Assembly: GCA_025618425.1 (NCBI GenBank)
Contig: CM046844.1
Coordinates: forward strand, 4,465,177 to 4,529,176
Origin: Heliocidaris tuberculata
Lineage: Eukaryota > Echinodermata > Echinoidea > Camarodonta > Echinometridae
DNA length: 64,000 nucleotides
Direction of reading: 5' to 3'
The translations under genes and the position numbers were made by a program. This document shows positions 1 to 11,265 of this stretch, in pieces. The notes below the pieces were generated by a model. That model was not told the origin of the DNA, did no database searches, and saw nothing but the letters and a program-made list of their open reading frames with translations. How positions within the stretch are numbered: the first letter of the stretch is position 1; each line of letters opens with the position of its first letter.

Positions 1-62
1 GTAAATAATGTTTGCACTGATATCATTTTAAATTGAATTTGTATAAGATGTCACTCACACAC

Positions 63-161
63 GGCGAGTAAAAGACCGCATAGTAAACCCCCGCTCACAC
101 GAAGCGTCCTTTGCTGATGTAAGGACTGCGTCAGTGATTTGTATACGGTCTTTTGCTCGTC
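63..161. repeat. Nested imperfect hairpin
   Basis: Outer arms at 63-83 and 141-161 pair at about 17 of 21 positions around the core GAGTAAAAGACCG. An inner stem pairs GCGTCCTT near 104-111 with AAGGACTGC near 121-129. The copy at 33586-33684 keeps both stems with one change in the outer arm. Possibly a small foldback element; no product is evident. Confidence 0.55.
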
Positions 162-162
162 A

Positions 163-578
163 TTAACCCTTTCAGGACAAGAATTATTCAAGGGCTAAAT
201 TGATCACATTTTGTTCTTCAAATTGGCAACAATAATATTTTTCTTTTAGTGCTACATGGTTCTAATAAAATGTAATGTCTTCGAAAAAACTATACGTGGT
301 TACAAACTTTGTCGAAATTGGAAAGAATTGCCAATTTTGATAAAAAACAGTGATTTTGAACCTCTTAATATATTGCCAATTTAAGAATTTTGAAGCTTAT
401 TCTCCTTTTAAAAATTCCTTTCATCAAACGCAATATGGTCATGCATCAAAAATGGACACAATGTATGCAGAAAATCTTTGCTTGTTCTACTCGTGCATCT
501 GGTATATTTTTTAGAGCTCTGAATCAAAAGATATTGAAGCAAACCACAAAATGTGGTCAATTGTCTCGAAAGGGTTAA
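163..578. mobile_element. TTAA-bounded MITE, piggyBac-like ends
   Basis: The ends read TTAACCCTTTC and GAAAGGGTTAA. Inside them the sequence stays inverted and imperfect (ATTGATCACATTTTGT against ACAAAATGTGGTCAAT). TTAA duplications with CCC-type termini are characteristic of piggyBac-related elements. There is no transposase, so it would be non-autonomous. The family assignment is inference. Confidence 0.55.
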
Positions 579-835
579 AGAGTGATATCGCTTGAAAGGC
601 GATTGCAAAATGAATAGTGCAAATAATACTTTAAATAACTGGCGTATGGGTTGATTGCCTTCGCAGGCTCGATTGGCGCATGTACTGACGCGACCCTAAC
701 GTCAGCAAATGAAGCCGGGATTCACAGTCCTGTGTCAGCGATTAACGCTCCCGGCCACCGTCCCATAATACAGAAATAACTCCGACAGCCGTAATTATCA
801 GCTCATGTTTTGAGAGGAATAATAAATCTTACCAG
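579..835. other. Unassigned spacer
   Basis: About 250 bp between two MITEs with no reading frame or repeat structure I recognise. Equivalent to 34105-34361 in unit B. Confidence 0.4.
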
Positions 836-1004
836 GGCCCCTGTGCATAAACTTACCATTAATGGTAACTCTGCTATCAATGGTAACTACCATCATGGTA
901 ACATCACTCAACATCACTCAACAGCCAATCAAAATCAAGGTTTCCATGGGAGTTACCATTGATGGCAAAGTTACCGTTAACGGTAAGTTTTATGCAACAG
1001 GGCC
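836..1004. mobile_element. MITE with GGCCC ends and CAG target duplication
   Basis: Long inverted repeats: GGCCCCTGTGCATAAACTTA on the left and the inverse of GGCCCTGTTGCATAAAACTT on the right, continuing through TTACCATTAATGGTAAC-type palindromes. CAG flanks both sides (833-835, 1005-1007). The 10-bp unit CATCACTCAA is tandemly doubled here and single in unit B. It abuts the 3' end of the LINE fragment. Confidence 0.75.
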
Positions 1005-1011
1005 CAGGTCT

Positions 1012-2436
1012 CCATATTCATTCAAATTAACATTTATTTTCTTCCATTGATTTTGCAACATTCAACATTTGTTCAAATAGTACAATTTTCATGCATATAA
1101 AGTAATATCAGTACAATCAAGAACAAGTTACATAGGGAAGAAGGCGCAGTCCCAATAAGCCAGATGCTTGTAGCGGGTACGCCTGGCCTGAATACACAAT
1201 ACAATATAATTTAACTATACAGGAAAAGAGGAAAGGGACAGACAGAGAGAAGGAGAGACGAGGATAGGGAACTTGGAGTAAAGGGAAAGGAAGAGGACTG
1301 CAACATAGTAATAATCATCATAATGGAGTTGTATGGCATGCATGGATAATACAGTGGCAAGATATACGGTGAGAGTAAAACATCGAAATATTCACAGGCA
1401 TTCTTACAAAAAAGATGCTGGAAACGGGTTAGAATGATAGTAATCGAGCATAATACATAAATAAACAAGCAGGGCATCATGAACTATAATCCGATATCAT
1501 ACACTTTTTTAGCTTCCATGAGAAGCTTAACAGAGACGCAGAATTTCTCATGGATTCAGGTAAATCGTTCCAAAGCTTAGGGCCGGTGAAACGGATATTA
1601 TGTTGAAAAATAAGTTTACGGTGTTTGGGAATATAGATTTCATCGGTTGATCTGGTACCATACTTATGAATATCTGAAACACGTTGGAAAAGGTCACAGA
1701 ACTGGGAAGGTAATTGTGAGTTTAGACATTTATATAACAAGGTACACTGTTGAAGTTTATTTATATCTAGAATGCTAAGCAATTTAAGAGATTTATATAA
1801 AGGATCGCTACTGGAGCGTGGATGAGAACCTGATATGAAACGTAAAATCTTGTTTTGCAGTGTACATAGCTTCTTAACATCAGTTCGATATGTATTTGCC
1901 CATACTACGTTACAATAAGATAGATACGGGAGAATTAAGGTGCAGTATAAAGTACGCATTATCTTTTGGGGTAGAAACATACTTAGGCGGTAAATAACAC
2001 CAATGTTTTTAGCTATTTTGTTTTCAAGTTCATTTATATGATTTTTCCATGTTAATTTACTGTCTATAAAAACACCAAGAAATTTAGTAGATTCAACTCT
2101 AGGTAAGATGCGATTATTTAGCATGATTTGTACAGAGCTAAAGTCTGGAGGCTTTGGAGAGTTGCAGAATATCATGTAGTTACATTTCTTGTAGTTGATT
2201 GTTAACTTATTAGCAGCAAACCAATCGCAAACTTTCAATAAATCAGTGTTTACAGTTTTACATAGAACATCAAGATTTTTATGAGAATATAGTAAATTTG
2301 TATCATCAGCGTAAAGGATAAAAGATAGAAGATTGGATGATCGGTGAATGTCATTTACAAACATAATAAAAAGAAGGGGCCTAACAGAGAGCCCTGTGGA
2401 ACACCGCATGTAATTTCGTGATAAAGATAATATCAT
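1012..2436 (-). mobile_element. 5'-truncated non-LTR retrotransposon (LINE), 3' part
   Basis: Read on the minus strand, the fragment begins at the end of the reverse transcriptase fingers/palm region, runs through the palm and C-terminal region, and ends in about 465 bp of untranslated sequence. The 3' terminus near 1012-1040 carries ATTCA-like short repeats, as in many CR1/L2-type elements, and abuts the MITE at 836-1004. The 5' truncation falls within about 20 bp of the GPCR stop codon on the same strand. The clade call is tentative. Confidence 0.8.
1477..2436 (-). pseudogene. LINE reverse transcriptase fragment, frameshifted
   Basis: A 319-residue open frame with the RT catalytic motif YADD at residues 42-45, the PLLFIMFVNDI block at 20-30, WFAANKLTINYKKC at 72-85, KFLGVFID at 119-125 and the LPYLSYCNVVWA block at 169-180, all typical of CR1/Jockey/L2-type LINEs. 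The upstream CGVPQG block is present but in another frame, so a single-base shift lies near 2378-2390. The endonuclease, the RT N-terminus and ORF1 are missing. The first methionine of the open frame is accidental. Non-functional; the frame is intact only because the insertion is fairly young. Confidence 0.85.
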
Positions 2437-2437
2437 G

Positions 2438-3796
2438 TTATATTGAAAGAGAATTAGGGCCTACTTTCTGCTTGTTTTTCACTTTTCTTACGTTGCTTAC
2501 TATCTTGGCGGCCGCGGATTGAAAATTTTTGTTGCTCCACAAGAAAACGTAAGGCATTGTAGCTGAATAGATCGGCATGAAAAACGCAAATAGACCCAGT
2601 CCTACGAAGATTTTCTCGCCAGCGACGGGTATGAAAGATACGATAGATGGCACAACCGATACGATCAGAACAGTATACATTAAGAGCATCATCTTGATCA
2701 GTCGTAGTTCACTCTCAGCCATGACGTGTTTCCTCAGGTCTGCTCCCTTTTGGACCTTCTGTCCGGGACGTAATGTTGAAAAGCAACACAATGACGAAGG
2801 TTGCTCCTCTGACTTTCCTGACTCGTCATCATCGTTACGAGTGTGTGTTTCGTGTATGTTGGCTTCCTCATGTTCTACGCTCTCTTCTTTAATTATGTGT
2901 GTGGGTACAATTTCATTCTGTTCTTCCATGGCACAAGATGGTCCTGGGAGGGTAATCGAATTGGTGCATCGGCTAAGAGCTACTGATCGGTCTGGTCGAC
3001 TGACAGCAGATACATTTATTCCTTTTTGTTCTTTGATGTCAGCATTAAATGGAGAAGCTTGGCTTTCAAATGTCCTCCTGTGTGCTTTGATGGCGCGAAG
3101 GGTGAAGAGGTGCATGGTGGGAACGATAATGATAGGCAGGAACCAAAAGGCTACAAGTGCATTGCTCACGATGATTATTCTTTCAGCGGTGGGGTGGTCA
3201 TCATCATGATACACTTCGTAAAAATATAAAGACATCCAATAAAGTAAAGCTGTCACAATAGCTGCCAACCAAAGGCATACAAGGACACAGGCGATTCTTT
3301 TGCGGGGGACACACCAAGTACGGAAAGTGGACTTTGGACGCGTTATCAGCAGATATCGATTAGTGGCTACTGCACAGAGGCTGTACATTGATAGAACATT
3401 GGCTACATCCATTACGGCCACAATAGCAATGTTAGCGGCAAGAAATGTTTCAAAGTCGTCAATGTAAGTGAAGGTGAGAGTGACATACATTGGGTTGACG
3501 AGAGCGGATGTGACTAGGTTGACGACCGATGCGTGAACCATGTAGACATTGATCGAATGCGCTCGTAGAGGGGGGTGCATGTAGAAAGCCAGAACAACCA
3601 GTCCATTTCCAATTGTTCCAAAGATGATCGTTATAGCAAAGAATAGTATTGCGCAGATACTCAAAGGATGGTTTATATCATTGTAATCGAATTCATCGGA
3701 ATCAGAGGAATTCGATGAATTAAGCGATGAAGTCATAGAATCAGAATATTCCATGGTATCTGTTTCTTTCGGATTCTCATGTTCGACATTTGACAA
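2438..3796 (-). CDS. Orphan class A (rhodopsin-like) GPCR, single exon
   Basis: A seven-transmembrane receptor of 452 residues in one exon. The N-terminus is acidic and Ser/Asn-rich with N-glycosylation sites at N26 and N29. Membrane segments lie near 45-70 (GN, N64), 82-107, 116-141, 168-190 (W176), 206-231 (P221), 364-390 (P383) and 396-420. Intracellular loop 3 is long (about 232-363) with acidic stretches and Cys337-Cys338. Unusual points: NRY (146-148) replaces DRY; Asn93 stands where TM2 normally has Asp; TM7 has MPYVF (414-418) in place of NPxxY; no cysteine pair for the usual TM3-ECL2 disulfide is visible. NRY also occurs in melatonin receptors, but nothing else ties it to them. Ligand unknown. 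Its stop codon borders a LINE fragment, so any 3'UTR is LINE-derived. Echinoderms have many intronless orphan GPCRs; membership there is inference. Confidence 0.9.
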   Translation of the reverse strand: MSNVEHENPKETDTMEYSDSMTSSLNSSNSSDSDEFDYNDINHPLSICAILFFAITIIFGTIGNGLVVLAFYMHPPLRAHSINVYMVHASVVNLVTSALVNPMYVTLTFTYIDDFETFLAANIAIVAVMDVANVLSMYSLCAVATNRYLLITRPKSTFRTWCVPRKRIACVLVCLWLAAIVTALLYWMSLYFYEVYHDDDHPTAERIIIVSNALVAFWFLPIIIVPTMHLFTLRAIKAHRRTFESQASPFNADIKEQKGINVSAVSRPDRSVALSRCTNSITLPGPSCAMEEQNEIVPTHIIKEESVEHEEANIHETHTRNDDDESGKSEEQPSSLCCFSTLRPGQKVQKGADLRKHVMAESELRLIKMMLLMYTVLIVSVVPSIVSFIPVAGEKIFVGLGLFAFFMPIYSATMPYVFLWSNKNFQSAAAKIVSNVRKVKNKQKVGPNSLSI

Positions 3797-4044
3797 TAAG
3801 TGATACTAAATTCTAGCTTGCATTTGAGTCACATGATCTGCATCGTCGTTGAGCGATTAATTAATTTTCGTCGATATTAACATCCTTTAATACATTTTCA
3901 GTATTCATTTGTTTCTCGTCATCTTCTTATCAGTAGATTTCGTCACCTCCCTGAATATTAGGAATAACAGATAACAGATAATCATAGCGTTTTAAAGGAA
4001 AATGATGAAAAGTCAACACGATGTGATAACCCCAAGGGGGCGCC

Positions 4045-4232
4045 GACGTTTGCTCCTGCGACATTTGCTCCACAGTCCATATCTCGAAAGGTCAAAGGTT
4101 AAGGTCAAGGTCATGATTTTTTTTTCGGGACCATGTGAAGATTAGGATTAGAGTTAGGGTTAGGGTTAGGTTTAGGTTTAGGATGAGCATGGCAAAGTTA
4201 GACCGGGAGCAATTGTCGCAGGAGCAAATGTC
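4045..4232. mobile_element. MITE carrying telomere-like repeats
   Basis: Terminal inverted repeats of 27 bp at 4045-4071 and 4206-4232, built on TTTGCTCCTGCGACA, match at about 25 positions. Between them, 4141-4182 is a run of TTAGGG variants (TTAGGATTAGAG, TTAGGG, TTTAGG). Related end-plus-telomere-repeat sequence lies at 6064-6166 and probably near 29988-30090. No coding capacity. Confidence 0.7.
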
Positions 4233-4864
4233 ATACATCCAACCCCAAGATATGCGTGGAGGCGTTCGAAACCGAACTCGTCGGGGATGTATTCCACCCT
4301 CACAGGTGCCCCCAAATGAGGCGATTATAGAAAGTCTATTTTCAACCCTTTCGACTTTCACAACACTGTGTATTACCTTTATCTGCCTTTATATGTAAAT
4401 GTATATCAACAATTGAGAATGTTGTTTAGCATTAACGTTGTGGACATGCATGACTGATAAACAAGGCCTTTATAAAAATAAACAGCATCAATTTATGCAT
4501 AATGGTATATAGGTAAAGTCTAAGCCTCTTGGGTATACTTATGGGGGAAATGAAACTGGGCCTTGCCTTTACAGTCAGTGGAATAGAAACTGACGTGAAT
4601 GGTCTTTTCTAAAAAAAAATCCCCTTCATTTCATCAAGAATAACAAGAAAATTTCGCCGCTGCCATCAAAATGTCATCATTGTGGTGGCAGCGGTGGGAT
4701 TGATTTTTTCCTTTTGCATAAAGATTCATAGTAAGTTCGGTGTAGTAAAATTGTAGTGAGGAAAACTTCAGTTGTATCCATTTACACCAAAATAGTAAAC
4801 GTCATAGTACATTTTGTCAAGTTTGTTTGATGAAGAGCAGTGACTGCTAAAGCTGAGAGAGAAG

Positions 4865-4908
<44 letters not shown>

Positions 4909-5717
4909 GGCGGAAGAGAAATAAGGGGGAGTAAGAAAGTAAGGGAAAGATATAGACTTTCCAAAAACAGAGAGAGGGAGAGAAAAAAAGGTGTTCATAA
5001 CAGAACACAAAATGGAAGAGGTGAAGCTGAAAATGAGAAAAGCTGTATGTCAGAACGGTTATTGTTCATGATCGAAAATCTCACTTACCTAGATCTAGTC
5101 GTCCCATCAGTGGATCACCATAATACATCATCGACAATCACATACGATAATGAACATCGTCTGACTCAGATCACTCCCACTCGATCTGTTACAACGCTTT
5201 GTCATTATCCACGACCGTCCGTCACTAAAAATTGCAAATTACGGGATAGTCAATTGTATTGACGGAAACGAGATAAAATGTATACTTATAATTATGATCA
5301 TAATTATTACATGACAGATCAGTCGTGTGTCGCGCCTGTCGCGCCTGCACAGAAATAAGATATATTGAAACCGGTAGCGTAGATATGGGGCACGGGGGTA
5401 CCCCTCCCCCCCCCCCCCCTCTCTCTCTCTCTCTCTCCTGCTCTGTCACCTTCTTCCTCCCTCTCCTCTATCTCTGTCACTTATATCTTTTAGCACAAGT
5501 AGAAAAAAAAGTGATGAAAAAGTGATGAAACTGTTAATACGTACACAAAAAGGTGAAGCGGAGGCTGAGGCGAGCAGATTCCACGTCTTCTTTGGTGTGT
5601 CTATCATTATAGATCAAATGATGACATATGTAAACAGGTAAGTGGTTTCTCTTCTTCATGCTATAGAATTTCTTTAATTCGAAATTTCTCTATTTTAAGA
5701 TATTATCATTGTTATTA

Positions 5718-5764
<47 letters not shown>

Positions 5765-5870
5765 CATCATCATCATCATCATCATTAATATTATCATTAT
5801 CATTATAGTTGTTATTATAATTTTATTATCTCTTCTTTCATCAGTCTTTCTCTCTCTCTCCCTCCCTCTC

Positions 5871-5913
<43 letters not shown>

Positions 5914-6063
5914 GTCTCTCTCGTTTCTATTCTTAAACTGAATCTGTGCACTTATCCATTCTCTCTGTGAGATGCACTATTTTCATCAAAAAGGTTACAT
6001 GACCAAACTTGGGGTGTATTTAAGGCTTTGAATTCAATTCCCACAAATATATGTAGAACGCAT
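4233..6063. repeat. Microsatellite-rich spacer
   Basis: No gene seen. Holds (TA)n at about 4870-4908, a C-run followed by (TC)n at about 5403-5438, (TTA)n passing into (TCA)n at about 5713-5790, and (TC)n tracts at about 5846-5910. The open frames here are products of these repeats. Unit B equivalent 37743-39590 differs mainly in repeat number. Confidence 0.75.
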
Positions 6064-6166
6064 ACTCCGGCGACAGTAATTGCTCCGCGGTCAATATACA
6101 CTAATCGAATTCTTGATTTCAACCCTGGACCAAACACTACCTAACCCTAACCCCAAACCCTAAACT
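6064..6166. mobile_element. Half-copy of the telomere-repeat MITE
   Basis: CGGCGACAGTAATTGCTCCG resembles the terminal repeat of the element at 4045-4232. It is followed 60 bp later by CCTAACCC variants at 6137-6166, in the order and orientation expected for one half of that element. The opposite end is absent. Confidence 0.45.
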
Positions 6167-6179
6167 TTATCCTATATCC

Positions 6180-6349
6180 AGGATTTTGTAAGGGGGGGGG
6201 GGGGGGGGAGGGCACACGAATCTCAGAAAATTTTCTGAAAATAAATAAATAAAATTATCAGTTCTGAAAGGGGGCACAATGTACACTTTTCTTTCAACAG
6301 GGGTAGGGGGGGGGCACGGGCCGGAAGTGCCCCCCTAAATCTGCCTCTG
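6180..6349. mobile_element. Degraded hAT-like MITE relic
   Basis: The right end CCTAAATCTGCCTCTG and internal GGGCACGGGCCGG match the family at 63152-63840. The left end retains AGGATTTTGTAAGGG but has lost the extreme terminus. Flanks CTATATCC (6172-6179) and CTATATCA (6350-6357) agree at 7 of 8 positions, as expected for an aged 8-bp target duplication. Unit B copy: 39707-39871. Confidence 0.55.
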
Positions 6350-6357
6350 CTATATCA

Positions 6358-7751
6358 TTGACGAAATAAAGCAAATGAGCCAGAGCTTTATAAGAAAGTG
6401 CAGGCCTAACGCGCTATACAGTGACATAATATACTAAGTTGTACATAATTTACCCAACTTTTTAGCTTCTCATGAAAAAATCATGACCTCTGTAACCTTC
6501 AAATTTATTTCATAGTAAAGCATGTCTTGTAGATTAGTTTTTCAGGTACACCATGTAATTCTTTCTACAATTCAGTTTCTCCACCATGAAAGTGTCGCTG
6601 ATACTTCACTAAAAAGCATGTCTTGTTTTCTATCTTAATGATACTTTATTTAAAACTTTGCTGCCCCCAAAAGACTGAGCATGCACGAGACAGAATTTTA
6701 AACAATCTCTGGATAATCTCCTTTTATCAAGTTTGGGCTGAAACAAGGCATTCGTCAAAAGCCATTATGCATTAATTTCGTAAAGCCAAGGTATCATAAT
6801 AATAAGTTTAAAAAACAACAAAAAACACTTCCTTTTTTATTTATTATATATTTGTGAATTTGAATAACGAAAGAGTAATGTCGATTCAAACTACAGAAAG
6901 TTGCTATTACAAGCATTATTTATGATATTTTCCATGTCATGATCATGACGACATAAATGGCTTCCCGAGTCCGCATCTCTTTCTGTCTCGGGTCGTTCAC
7001 AGTGGACAAACATTATTCAGGATGGTATCTATCATGAAAGCTCACTGTCAATCAATTCCGTATTTTGAAAAACGTGTCCGTCCTTGTATTTCTTTATAGC
7101 CTTTAAGGTTTGAAAACCATTGATTTCATGTGTTATTCGAGTTACATACCTTATTCAGACAAGATAATACAATTGCCGAAATGAACAGGTTTTTGTAGCA
7201 AGATGACAAAAATTCTTGCAACCTGTACAAATAAATTCAGATTGGTTTCTAAATTTAATGAAGAACCTGTGACAGCTCGGTTGAATTGAATATATTGAAA
7301 CGTGAATCAGAATTTCACCTTTTAAAGGTTTTTAGACGTAATTCCATCATACACATATGTAGCTTTGACCCATATTCGCTGCAGATATGGGAGATTTTTA
7401 CAATACGTTTTGGAAACTCCGGTGCTCAGTCATCCGTGGAAAAAACATTATGAATCAAGGTAATTTAGGTTACTGCTTAATATCAAATATATTTGAGGGT
7501 CATAGAGATTGTACATTTCATGTGCCCCTTCACTTTTTTGAGTAGACACGCTAAAAAAATCTCGGAAAAAAGGCTCGAAAATTGTCATTAATGAGTGAAA
7601 TCAGATCCGCCCCCCCCCCCCCCCACTTTCAAAAAACGCGTTTGATACAAATCTACCGAGCTTGAGTATATACATACTGATACGTTTGCCTTCAATTTAT
7701 TTATAAGCCATTCGGATTAGTCTCATATAAAACTATTTTCCCTGGCTATAC
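6358..7751. other. Unassigned AT-rich spacer
   Basis: No open frame, splice-like gene structure or clear repeat recognised. A C-run lies at about 7610-7624. Unit B (39880-41276) differs by a few SNPs and short indels, for example near 6537 and 6607. Confidence 0.4.
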
Positions 7752-8882
7752 CAGTGGCGTATCTACGGGAGTGGCATGCAGGGGCGCGTCTCCCGGACGG
7801 CACTTGAAGGGGGAGCACCAAAAAAAAAAAAAAAAAAAAAAAAAAACGCGAAAGAAAGAAGGAAAAAGAGGAGAAAATGAAGAAAAATTATTATCATCAA
7901 GGATTTTGCGCCCTCATCCAGAGGTTAAATTCATTAGAAGTGCAGTTTTGAGGGTTTAAAAAGCCCGATGGCTTTGCTTCATCGCATATGTTGCATGCTC
8001 CAGGATCTCGTAATTTCGCGCCCCAGTACAGGATTTACAATGTAGTTTTATAAATTGCGTTTTTAAAGGTTTCAAAGTTTTAAAAATAAATAAAATGTAA
8101 TTCTTGTTTCTTTGCTCGCTATCATGTAAGTTTCATCACCCTTTTGTCATGTTTGTTAAATATTGCGCTACAGTATAGGATAGTTTGCAAAGTTTCAGTT
8201 ACAACATTTTGAAAGAACTCCTTTCGGTAGGAGTGTCGATCCGTGTTCATGATTGGGGGGGGGGAGGGTGTGAGAGGGGGTATCCCCCCTCCCACATCAG
8301 GGACTTTTTCAAAAATCTGTCTCTAAAACTTGCGTTTTAGAGCATCCAAAATGGTTTTTAATAAAAAGAAGGAATGCACGGATCTACACCAATGGACAGA
8401 ACCCCTTAATTGAGAATAACAATACGAGCTAACGAATTTTCTTCGATATTTTCGCATTGAAATTATGTCATTTCTTAATATTTCCTTACTTCTAATCATT
8501 AACGAATGTGAGGGTATTTCAAGATCAAACATAAGATTTGGATTATTATTAGTTATTAGTATCATGATTCTTCTTTATTTTATCCAAATTGGGGGGATGA
8601 TAATGCAGGTCATCCCCCCCACCTCATTTTTTTTTTTTTGGGGGGGGCGATATATACCCCCCATCCCCCCCACCCCGGATCGACACCCATGCCTGGATAA
8701 AATGAATAATAAAATGCTTTTGGGGGGTTAAAAATGTAAAGAAAAAAATATATACAGCTCGTTGGCTCGCTCGCTTTGCTCCCTTGCTTGTACAATAACG
8801 TAGATAAGTTTGGGCAGGTGGGGGGGGGGGGGGGGCGCAACTTCATTGTTTTCTCCGGGCGCCGTGTCTAGATACGCCACTG
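7752..8882. mobile_element. hAT-like element without transposase, CAGTGGCG ends
   Basis: Ends CAGTGGCGTATCTAC and TCTAGATACGCCACTG are inverted repeats of the same type as the element at 10466-11257. The interior has poly-A, poly-G and CCCC tracts and no protein. The flanking octamers share only GCTAT, so the target duplication is degraded. A further inverted pair, GTGTCGATCCG (8233-8243) and CGGATCGACAC (8676-8686), suggests a second element nested inside. Confidence 0.6.
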
Positions 8883-10465
<1,583 letters not shown>

Positions 10466-11257
10466 CAGTGGCGTATTTAGGTATTCTGCGCCCGGGGCAA
10501 ACTATCATATCTGCGCCCCCCCCCCTACCTCCCCCCATGCCCAAACTCAGATTAATGAGCGTCTTTAATTCAGCAATGATGGCACTACATGTAAAAGAGT
10601 TTTGATGCACATAACCTGGGGTTGTTAGCCCAAATTTGATGAGTTATTGTATATGCGAGGGAGTAACGCGACCGAGCAGCAGTTTTTTTTTTTCCTTTTC
10701 ACCCCTCAAATTGAAATTTTTTATGTAGGCCTATTTTACCCTTACAAAAAAAAAAAAAAAAAAAATCCAAGGGAATACAGCAACCTAGCAATAGATTAAA
10801 AAAATTTTTTTTGAACATTCCTATTTTGGGGGAGTAAAATGAATGAAAAACCCTGACAAAATATATTTGAGGAATTGAGTAAGGCAAGTGCAAGGCAACT
10901 TTATGATTTCTTTCGAATGTTCTACACTAGTGCTTTCTATGCACTTATATCACAGGGGTGCAAAATTGAACAAGCTCCTGCCTTATGCAGTGGGGGGGGG
11001 GGGGGGGGGGGGGGGGGGGGAGGGGGGCAAAGCAACTAGAGTCAATTAATGGTTAACACTTTAAAAACGCCATTAGGGGCACAAAATAGCTAGATTTTGA
11101 ACATAATTATGCAAAGGAGCAAAGCGACTGAGCTATAGAAAAATTTTGCATTTCAAACCCTTTTATAAAACACAATTTCTTATGCATTTTGTCTTGTATT
11201 TCTCCCCCTTTTCTTTCTTACTTTTGCGTTTTTTGCGCCCCCGTAGATACGCCACTG
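10466..11257. mobile_element. hAT MITE with perfect 8-bp target duplication
   Basis: Termini CAGTGGCGTATTTAGG and GTAGATACGCCACTG are inverted repeats. The octamer GATGTAGG occurs directly on both sides (10458-10465 and 11258-11265) without mismatch, which is diagnostic of hAT-type insertion. The interior is poly-A, poly-T and a long poly-G tract (10991-11020), with no transposase. Unit B keeps the same octamers. Confidence 0.85.
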
Positions 11258-11265
11258 GATGTAGG

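Noticed and set aside
2577..3209. Plus-strand open frame of 210 codons opposite the GPCR
   Set aside because: Antisense shadow of the receptor gene; no protein features, and it is present only because the sense codons avoid certain words.
4141..4182. A true chromosome-end telomere
   Set aside because: Too short and degenerate, embedded between MITE ends and repeated in unit B at an internal position.
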